Assembly (NCBI GenBank): GCA_023418375.1
Contig: JAEZZV010000210.1
Location: forward strand, 1 to 10,534
Reading direction: 5' to 3'
DNA: 10,534 bases
Source of the DNA: Actinomycetes bacterium
GTDB lineage: Bacteria > Actinomycetota > Actinomycetes > Actinomycetales > Cellulomonadaceae
Positions 5,486 through 10,534 of this stretch are shown in pieces; within the stretch, counting starts at the first letter, position 1, and every line of letters begins with the position of its first letter. A program made the position numbers and the translations under genes. The notes under the pieces are model-generated. The model worked only from the letters and a program-made list of their open reading frames with translations, was not told the origin of the DNA and did no database searches.

Positions 5486-7780
5486 ATGGGGCGGTGGTAC
5501 CTGCTCGGTGGCGTCCTCGTCGCCGGGTACTCCGCGCTGCCTCCCGGCCCCCTCCGGGACGCCCTGTACGTCTGCTTCGGCGTCGCCGCCGCGTGCATGA
5601 CCCTCGTCGGCGTCCACCGCCACCGACCGTCGCTGCGCGCCCCGTGGGTCCTCTTCGCCGTCGGCCTCGCCCTGTGGTCCCTCGGGGACACCCTCTGGGC
5701 GGTGTTCGAGCACGTGCTCGACGTCGATCCCTTCCCCAGCGCCGCCGACGGGGTCTACCTCCTCGCCTACGTGTTCTTCGCCGCCGGCCTGCGCGGCCTC
5801 GCGCGTGCGCGCAACCCGCGGGGCCACGTCGTCGCCTCGCTCGACGCCGGCCTCATCGGCACCGTGGCCCTCGTCGTGCTCTGGATCCTCGTGATCGGGC
5901 CGGCGTTCGAGTCGCCGGAGAACGACGTCTTCGCCGCCGTGGTGTCGTCCGCCTACCCGCTCGTGGACATCCTCGTGCTGCTCCACCTCGCCTACATCGC
6001 CGGTGACACCCGCTTCCGCTCGCCCTCGCTGCGGATGCTGGGCGGCGGGTTCGTCGTGACCCTCGTGGCGGACGTGCTCTTCTCGCTGGTCGCGCTGTTC
6101 CCCTGGGTCGGCGACGGCGGCGCGAACCTGGACTGGCTCTGGCTCTCCGGCTACCTGCTCATGGGCTTCGGCGCGCTCCACCCGTCCATGGCCCAGGCCG
6201 GCGACCGGCAGCCGAGCCTCACCCTGACCACCCGGGCGAGCGTCGGCAGGCTGGCCTTCGTCGGCGCCGTGCTCCTCGCGATCCCCGGCATGTCGCTCGT
6301 CCAGCGGCTCATGGGCGAGGACCCCGACTCCGTCGAGCTGGCGGTCGCCGGGGTGGTCGCCATCCTCCTCGTGGTGGTCCGGATGGTGACCATGACCAGG
6401 CGGCTCGTGGCCCAGGCGGACCGCCTCGCCGCGATGGCCGGCTCCGACCCGCTCACCGGCCTGCCGAACCTGCGTCTGTTCACCGACGAGCTCGCCGAGC
6501 GCCTCTCCGACCCCGCGACGGCGCGGGTCCCCGTGATGCTCGTCAACCTCGACCGGTTCGCCGAGATCCGGGAGACCCTCGGGTACCGCATCGGCGACGA
6601 GCTCGTGCGCGCGGCCGCACTGCGCCTCGCCGACGTCGTCGGGGACCGCGGGCTCGTGTCGCGCGTCGGCGGAGACGCCTTCGGCGTCATCGTCTTCGAC
6701 CACGCGATGTGCTCGGACGACCTGGCCGAGTGCGCGACGCACCTGCGGGCAGAGCTGAACGAGCCGTTCACCCTCTCCGACGTCCGCGTCTCGGTGGACG
6801 CGCTCGTGGGCGTCGCGCTGGCGCCCGACGACGGCACCGATCCCGGCGAGCTGCTCCAGCGGGCCGATGTCGCCCTGTCCGCCGCGCGCCACCGCCCCGA
6901 GCGCGTCGCCAGGTACTCGGGCCGGCTGCCGGCCGAGGGCTCGCTGACGCCGCACCTCATGAGCGAGCTCGCCGCGGCCATCGCGGACGACCAGATCGTC
7001 CTGCACTACCAGCCGCAGGTCGAGCTCCAGGCCGGCGGCGTCCGGGGGGTCGAGGCGCTGGTGCGCTGGCAGCACCCCGTGCACGGGCTGCTCCCGCCGG
7101 ACACGTTCATCCCCGCCGCCGAGCGCACCGGCCTCATCCGGCCCCTGACGCTGCACGTGCTGGACCGGGCGCTGGACCAGGCCTCGGTCCTCGGCCGGCA
7201 GGGCCGGCCCGTCGTCGTCTCCGTGAACCTGTCGGTGCGTGACCTGCTCGACCCGACCTTCCCTCAGGACGTGGCCGACGCCCTGACCCGGCACGGCGTC
7301 GACACGTCGCTCCTCGAGCTCGAGGTCACCGAGACGATGGCGATGGTCGACCCCAACCGGTCGCTCGAGGTGCTGCGCGCTCTCGCCGACCTCGGCGTGG
7401 CGCTCGCGGTCGACGACTTCGGCACGGGCTACTCCTCGCTGGCGTACCTGCAGCGGCTGCCCGTCCAGCGGCTCAAGATCGACAGGTCCCTGGTGAGGGA
7501 CATGCTCCACGACACCGCGAGCGTCGTCATCGTCCGGTCGACGATCGAGCTCGCCCGGAACCTGGGGCTCACCGTCATCGCCGAGGGCGTCGAGGACGAC
7601 GCCACGCTGCTCGCCCTGCGCGACCTCGGGTGCGACGCGGCACAGGGCTTCGGCCTCGGCCGCCCCGTCCCCGCCGACCGGCTGACCGCCCTCGTCGACT
7701 CGATCGCCGCGCGGGTGCCGGGCGTCCTCGGCGCGGCTGACGCCCCCGGGCCACGCGAGCTGAGGACGGTGGCCCCGTGA
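5486..7780 (+). CDS. Membrane-anchored degenerate GGDEF-EAL protein 1, predicted c-di-GMP phosphodiesterase
   Basis: 764 residues. About ten predicted membrane helices fill residues 4-293, with signature positions G67-D68, W71, P84, A87-D88, Y91 and Y95. GGDEF domain (about 317-480): begins 'DPLTGLPN' (D321), but the metal/nucleotide motif reads 'VNLDRFAEIRETLGY' with N354 for the first Asp, A359 for Lys and R362 for the guanine-binding Asn. The signature is GGDAF (395-399), and there is no RxxD inhibitory site. Diguanylate cyclase activity is therefore unlikely. EAL domain (about 500-745) is complete: E523 of EAL, N581, E613 and E616 of EVTE, D643-D644 of DDFGTGYSS, K664, E700 of AEGVED and Q720 of QGFGLGRP. 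Predicted role: hydrolysis of c-di-GMP to pGpG at the membrane, with the GGDEF domain as a possible GTP-sensing or dimerisation unit. The signal sensed is unknown. Confidence 0.93.
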   Translation: MGRWYLLGGVLVAGYSALPPGPLRDALYVCFGVAAACMTLVGVHRHRPSLRAPWVLFAVGLALWSLGDTLWAVFEHVLDVDPFPSAADGVYLLAYVFFAAGLRGLARARNPRGHVVASLDAGLIGTVALVVLWILVIGPAFESPENDVFAAVVSSAYPLVDILVLLHLAYIAGDTRFRSPSLRMLGGGFVVTLVADVLFSLVALFPWVGDGGANLDWLWLSGYLLMGFGALHPSMAQAGDRQPSLTLTTRASVGRLAFVGAVLLAIPGMSLVQRLMGEDPDSVELAVAGVVAILLVVVRMVTMTRRLVAQADRLAAMAGSDPLTGLPNLRLFTDELAERLSDPATARVPVMLVNLDRFAEIRETLGYRIGDELVRAAALRLADVVGDRGLVSRVGGDAFGVIVFDHAMCSDDLAECATHLRAELNEPFTLSDVRVSVDALVGVALAPDDGTDPGELLQRADVALSAARHRPERVARYSGRLPAEGSLTPHLMSELAAAIADDQIVLHYQPQVELQAGGVRGVEALVRWQHPVHGLLPPDTFIPAAERTGLIRPLTLHVLDRALDQASVLGRQGRPVVVSVNLSVRDLLDPTFPQDVADALTRHGVDTSLLELEVTETMAMVDPNRSLEVLRALADLGVALAVDDFGTGYSSLAYLQRLPVQRLKIDRSLVRDMLHDTASVVIVRSTIELARNLGLTVIAEGVEDDATLLALRDLGCDAAQGFGLGRPVPADRLTALVDSIAARVPGVLGAADAPGPRELRTVAP
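7061..7143 (+). repeat. Near-identical DNA block shared by the two EAL domains, copy 1
   Basis: Two 29-bp stretches, 7061-7089 and 7115-7143, recur exactly at 9358-9386 and 9412-9440, always 2297 bp downstream. A third identical block is 7328-7353 with 9625-9650. They encode the conserved EAL segments 'VRWQHPVHGL', 'AAERTGLIRP' and 'TETMAMVD'. The repeats follow from gene duplication under strong protein constraint and are not a mobile-element signature. Confidence 0.85.
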
Positions 7781-10062
7781 GGCTCCGCGCGCTGTGGTGG
7801 GTCGTCGCGGGCGGCCTCGTCGTCCTCCAGCTGTTCCTGCCGGAGGGCCCGGCCCGCGACGTCGTCTACCTGCTGCTCGGCTCGGGCGCCCTCGCCACGA
7901 CCGCGTGGGCGGCGCGGCGACCTGACGCGCGGCCGCGGGCCGCCTGGCGTCTGCTCGTGGCCGGCCTGGCCACCTGGGTCGTGGGGGACACCGCCTGGGC
8001 GGTGAGCGGCCACATCGCCGGCGGCGAGGACTTCCCGCTCATGGCGGACGCGTCCTACGCCGTCGGCTACAGCCTGTTCGTCGCGTCCCTGCTCGCGCTC
8101 GCGCGGGCGCGCCGGGCGCGCTTCGACCCGGACGCCCTCATCGACGGCCTCATCGTGGGGACCGTCGTCACGCTGCTGTTCTACGTGACCTTCGTCGCCT
8201 CCGCGTGGGACGAGGCGGGCACCGCGTCGGTCGAGAGGTCCTTCGGCCTGGCCTTCCTCGTGTTCGACGTGCTGCTCGTCGTGCAGGCGATCTACGTCGC
8301 GCGCGTCGAGCCCGTGCGGCGTCCCGGGCTGCGCCTGGTCGCCGCCGGCTTCGGCGCCATCTTCGTCGGCGACGTCCTGCAGAACCTCGCCCTGCGCTAC
8401 CCCGACATCGGGTCGACCGGGGGCCTGGTCCACACCTGGTGGCTGGTGGCGTACGCCCTCATCGGCGCCGCGCCCCTGTACCGCTCGATGGCGGCCGGCG
8501 CCCCCGAGGCCGGCCCGGAGCCGGTGCGTCCCCTGCGGGGCCGGCAGGTGGCCCTGCTCGGCGTCGCCCTCGCCCTGGTCCCCGCCGTCCCGGGGGTCCA
8601 GCTCGCGCTGGGCCTGGAGGTGACGAGCGCCCCGGCGATCGGCGCCGCCTCGATCCTCATCGTCCTGGTCTGCCTCCGGCTCGGGCTGGCGGCCTCGCGG
8701 ATGGCCCGGCAGGCCGAGCAGCTGGCGCGTGCCGCGCAGACCGACGGGCTCACCGGCCTGGCCAACAGCCGCCACTTCGCCGCGGTGCTGGACGAGCGCG
8801 CCCACCACGCGGACGAGCGACCCGTGCTCGTGCTCCTCGTGGCGCTGGACCGCCTCACCGAGATCACCGACACCCTCGGCTACCGCGTCGGCGACGAGCT
8901 GCTGCGCTCGGCCGCGGGGCGCGTGCGCGAGCTCGTGGGACCGACCGGCACCGCTGCCCGCCTGGCCGGCGACGCCTTCGCGGTGCTCGTCGACGCCGGG
9001 CAGGTGCGGCACGTCGACGCGCTCGAGTGGGCCGCCCGACTCCGGCGCCTGCTGACCGAGACGTTCACGCTCTCGGACGTGTCGGTGTCCGTGGACGCGC
9101 TCGTGGGGGTCGCCGTGGGGCCCGATGACGGCAGCACCGGGGGCGAGCTCCTCGAGCGCGCCGACGTCGCGCTGTCCGCCGCTCGCACCCGCCCCGAGGG
9201 TGTCGCGCGCTACACCGGCCGCATGACGTCCGACGGCGCGCTCACCCCGCACCTCATGAGCGAGCTGTCCCGCGCGCTGGAGGAGCACGAGATCGTCGTG
9301 TACTACCAGCCGCAGGTGGACGTCGAGACGGGCGCCGTCCGCGCCGTCGAGGCGCTCGTGCGCTGGCAGCACCCCGTGCACGGGCTCCTGCCGCCGGCGT
9401 CCTTCATCCCGGCCGCCGAGCGCACCGGCCTCATCCGGCCGCTCACGCTGTACATGCTCGAGCAGGTGCTGATCCAGGCCGTCGCGTGGCGCGATGCGGG
9501 GACGCCGCTGCGGGTGGCCGCGAACCTCTCCGCACGCGACCTGCTCGACCCGGCCTTCTCCCGGCACGTCGCGGAGCTGATGAACCGGTACGGCGTCGAG
9601 CGAGACGGGCTGGAGCTCGAGCTGACCGAGACGATGGCGATGGTCGACCCGGAGCGTTCGCTCGAGGTGCTCCAGGCGCTCGCGGGCCTCGGTATCGGCC
9701 TGGCCATCGACGACTTCGGGACGGGGTACTCCTCGCTCGCGCACCTCCAGCGCCTGCCCGTGCACCGGCTGAAGATCGACCGGTCGTTCGTGATGAGCAT
9801 GGCGCGGGACGAGGCGAGCGGCGCGATCGTCCGCTCGACGATCGAGCTGGCCCGCAACCTCGGCCTCGCGGTGGTCGCGGAGGGGGTCGAGGACGACGTG
9901 ACGCTGATGTCGCTGCGCGAGATGGGCTGCGACGTCGCGCAGGGATTCGGCCTCGGCCGGCCGGTCCCGGCCGACCAGGTCACAGCCCTCGTCGGTGTCA
10001 TCGAGCACCGCGTGCCGCGGGTGCTCCGCGAGGCCGATCCGAACGGTCAACGGATCGTCTGA
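7777..10062 (+). CDS. Membrane-anchored degenerate GGDEF-EAL protein 2, predicted c-di-GMP phosphodiesterase
   Basis: 761-residue homologue of the preceding protein. Start GTG 7777 overlaps its stop by 4 nt (GTGA), with GAGGA at 7762-7766; translation is probably coupled. The N-terminal multi-helix module keeps the same signature (G70-D71, W74, P87, A90-D91, Y94, Y98). The GGDEF domain begins 'DGLTGLAN' (D323) and is more decayed than in copy 1: 'VALDRLTEITDTLGY' has A356 for the first metal Asp, T361 for Lys and T364 for the guanine Asn, and the signature is AGDAF (397-401). The EAL domain is intact: E525, N583, E615 and E618 of ELTE, D645-D646, K666, E702 and Q722. From D323 to Q722 it aligns with copy 1 without a gap. 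Predicted activity is phosphodiesterase. Hetero-dimerisation with copy 1 is plausible because EAL domains act as dimers. Confidence 0.93.
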   Translation: MRLRALWWVVAGGLVVLQLFLPEGPARDVVYLLLGSGALATTAWAARRPDARPRAAWRLLVAGLATWVVGDTAWAVSGHIAGGEDFPLMADASYAVGYSLFVASLLALARARRARFDPDALIDGLIVGTVVTLLFYVTFVASAWDEAGTASVERSFGLAFLVFDVLLVVQAIYVARVEPVRRPGLRLVAAGFGAIFVGDVLQNLALRYPDIGSTGGLVHTWWLVAYALIGAAPLYRSMAAGAPEAGPEPVRPLRGRQVALLGVALALVPAVPGVQLALGLEVTSAPAIGAASILIVLVCLRLGLAASRMARQAEQLARAAQTDGLTGLANSRHFAAVLDERAHHADERPVLVLLVALDRLTEITDTLGYRVGDELLRSAAGRVRELVGPTGTAARLAGDAFAVLVDAGQVRHVDALEWAARLRRLLTETFTLSDVSVSVDALVGVAVGPDDGSTGGELLERADVALSAARTRPEGVARYTGRMTSDGALTPHLMSELSRALEEHEIVVYYQPQVDVETGAVRAVEALVRWQHPVHGLLPPASFIPAAERTGLIRPLTLYMLEQVLIQAVAWRDAGTPLRVAANLSARDLLDPAFSRHVAELMNRYGVERDGLELELTETMAMVDPERSLEVLQALAGLGIGLAIDDFGTGYSSLAHLQRLPVHRLKIDRSFVMSMARDEASGAIVRSTIELARNLGLAVVAEGVEDDVTLMSLREMGCDVAQGFGLGRPVPADQVTALVGVIEHRVPRVLREADPNGQRIV
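9358..9440 (+). repeat. Near-identical DNA block shared by the two EAL domains, copy 2
   Basis: Second copy of the block at 7061-7143, with exact 29-bp matches at 9358-9386 and 9412-9440. The constant 2297-bp spacing means recombination between the copies could produce a single fused GGDEF-EAL gene in frame. Confidence 0.85.
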
Positions 10063-10118
10063 CCGCTGGACGTAGGTCCCGTGCGGGGTGGGCAGGTCGG
10101 CGGTAGACAGGGCCGCAG

Positions 10119-10157
10119 GGCGCCTCGCGGCGCCGGCCGGCCGGTCGGCCCGGCCGG
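10119..10157 (+). terminator. GC-only hairpins after the GGDEF-EAL pair
   Basis: GGCGCC at 10119-10124 and 10129-10134 can pair around TCGC. Next to it, CCGGCCGG at 10137-10144 and 10150-10157 can pair around a 5-nt loop. No T-run follows. A position some 55-95 nt after the stop fits termination of the c-di-GMP unit by a stem without a U tail, but other roles are possible. Positions 10063-10118 show nothing else recognisable, apart from a small hairpin straddling the CDS end (CGATCCG 10035-10041 / CGGATCG 10051-10057). Confidence 0.45.
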
Positions 10158-10161
10158 ATGA

Positions 10162-10218
10162 GACGCCACGGCGTCGGGGTCCCAGGCCCGGCGCCGTGGC
10201 CCCCGCCCGCTGGCGGGC
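10162..10218 (+). repeat. Cluster of inverted repeats upstream of the alpha/beta-hydrolase gene
   Basis: Three pairings overlap here: GACGCC-AC-GGCGTC (10162-10175); GCCACGGCG (10165-10173) with CGCCGTGGC (10192-10200), a perfect 9-bp pair with an 18-nt loop; and GCCCGC-TG-GCGGGC (10205-10218). The first two are mutually exclusive. They may be terminators, an operator for the downstream gene, or structured leader RNA. No promoter motif is clear in this GC-rich stretch. Confidence 0.35.
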
Positions 10219-10245
10219 CATGGCGCGCACCAGCACGCTGGGGGC

Positions 10246-10534
10246 ATGCCGATCCCCCGCTCCTTCGTGCTGCGCGGGCACGAGGTCGCGATCCCCCTCA
10301 CCTCACCGGGCGACGGTGCGCGCGACGGCACGGGCGGCGACGTCGTGCTCGTGCACGGGATCGGCGTGTCGGGCCGGTACTTCCGGCCGCTCGTGGACGC
10401 GCTCGGACCGCGCGCGCGGGTCGTCGTGCCGGACCTGCCGGGCTTCGGCGGGTCGCCCCGCCCGGCCGAACCGCTGGGCATCGCCGAGCACGCGGCCGTG
10501 GTGCGTGCGCTCGTGGACGAGCTCGGCCTCGTGC
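10246..10534 (+). CDS. Alpha/beta-hydrolase fold protein, N-terminal part
   Basis: Partial gene cut by the window end; 96 complete codons are visible. ATG 10246 is the only usual start in the frame after an in-frame stop at 10159-10161. Its ribosome site is poor (GGGGG ends 1 nt before the start), so a leaderless or weakly translated mRNA is possible. The sequence shows the start of an alpha/beta-hydrolase: strand and oxyanion-loop motif 'VVLVHGIGVSGRYF' (H37-G38), then 'VVVPDLPGFGGSPRP' (59-73), with the D-x-PG-x-G-x-S turn typical of lipase/esterase/haloperoxidase-like members. The nucleophile elbow (G-x-S-x-G), acid and His lie beyond the window, so neither activity nor substrate can be given. 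The first 31 residues are variable, with a Gly/Asp-rich insert. It has no evident link to the c-di-GMP genes. Confidence 0.85.
   Translation, partial: MPIPRSFVLRGHEVAIPLTSPGDGARDGTGGDVVLVHGIGVSGRYFRPLVDALGPRARVVVPDLPGFGGSPRPAEPLGIAEHAAVVRALVDELGLV

Noticed and set aside
5486..10062. The two GGDEF-EAL genes as one gene split by a frameshift
   Set aside because: Each frame encodes a complete membrane, GGDEF and EAL set with its own start. The join is a normal GTGA overlap.
326..10062. A functional link between amino-sugar catabolism and the c-di-GMP pair
   Set aside because: They share a strand, but a terminator-like structure and a separate leader lie between them, and nothing in the sequence connects their roles; kept only as a positional association.
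7429..10281. A 950-codon open frame on the minus strand, and similar long minus-strand frames at 5444-7510, 4099-5691, 3188-4384 and 302-1861
   Set aside because: They lie antisense to clear genes; their translations are low-complexity, rich in Arg, Gly, Glu and His, without domain motifs, as expected from frames opposite GC-rich third positions.
1..10534. Mobile elements, CRISPR arrays, tRNA or rRNA genes
   Set aside because: No transposase or integrase motifs, no regularly spaced repeats, and no RNA gene recognised by eye. The direct repeats found are conserved EAL codons.

Overview
The window is very GC-rich with strong G/C bias at third codon positions, GTG as well as ATG starts, and tightly packed genes all on the + strand. 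With the gene families present, this suggests a high-GC actinomycete. Cellulomonadaceae or a related Micrococcales lineage is my best guess, but it is an inference from style and content, not from a marker gene.

Layout. (1) Positions 1-240 hold the C-terminal end of a ROK-family (NagC/XylR-type) protein, probably a sugar-responsive repressor. Its stop codon sits in the loop of a perfect 16-bp hairpin. (2) Positions 326-5334 form an apparent amino-sugar uptake and catabolism operon: a lipoprotein sugar-binding protein resembling DasA-type chitobiose binders, two MalF/MalG-type permeases, a ROK sugar kinase and glucosamine-6-phosphate deaminase (nagB). The last four genes overlap by 1-4 nt. A 107-nt gap with a stem-loop separates the binding protein from the permeases. 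No ATPase and no nagA are present. (3) Positions 5335-5485 carry a terminator-like structure, a possible promoter and a near-perfect Shine-Dalgarno sequence. (4) Positions 5486-10062 encode two homologous membrane proteins, each with an N-terminal multi-helix module followed by GGDEF and EAL domains, overlapping by 4 nt (GTGA). Both GGDEF domains have lost key residues while both EAL domains keep their catalytic set. I therefore predict two membrane-anchored c-di-GMP phosphodiesterases with degenerate GGDEF domains. (5) Positions 10063-10245 are a non-coding stretch packed with GC-rich inverted repeats. (6) From 10246 an alpha/beta-hydrolase gene begins and runs off the window.

How the parts work together. 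The ABC system probably imports an amino sugar or a chitin/chitosan oligosaccharide, the ROK kinase phosphorylates the sugar, and NagB converts glucosamine-6-phosphate to fructose-6-phosphate and ammonia. The ROK protein upstream may control this. The c-di-GMP pair appears to be a separate transcription unit, and any link to amino-sugar use is only positional. The most noteworthy element is the duplicated, coupled GGDEF-EAL pair: the two copies align without gaps for about 400 residues, their GGDEF domains have decayed to different degrees, and they share an N-terminal membrane module I cannot assign to a named sensor family. I did not find a clearly new defence or mobile system here.
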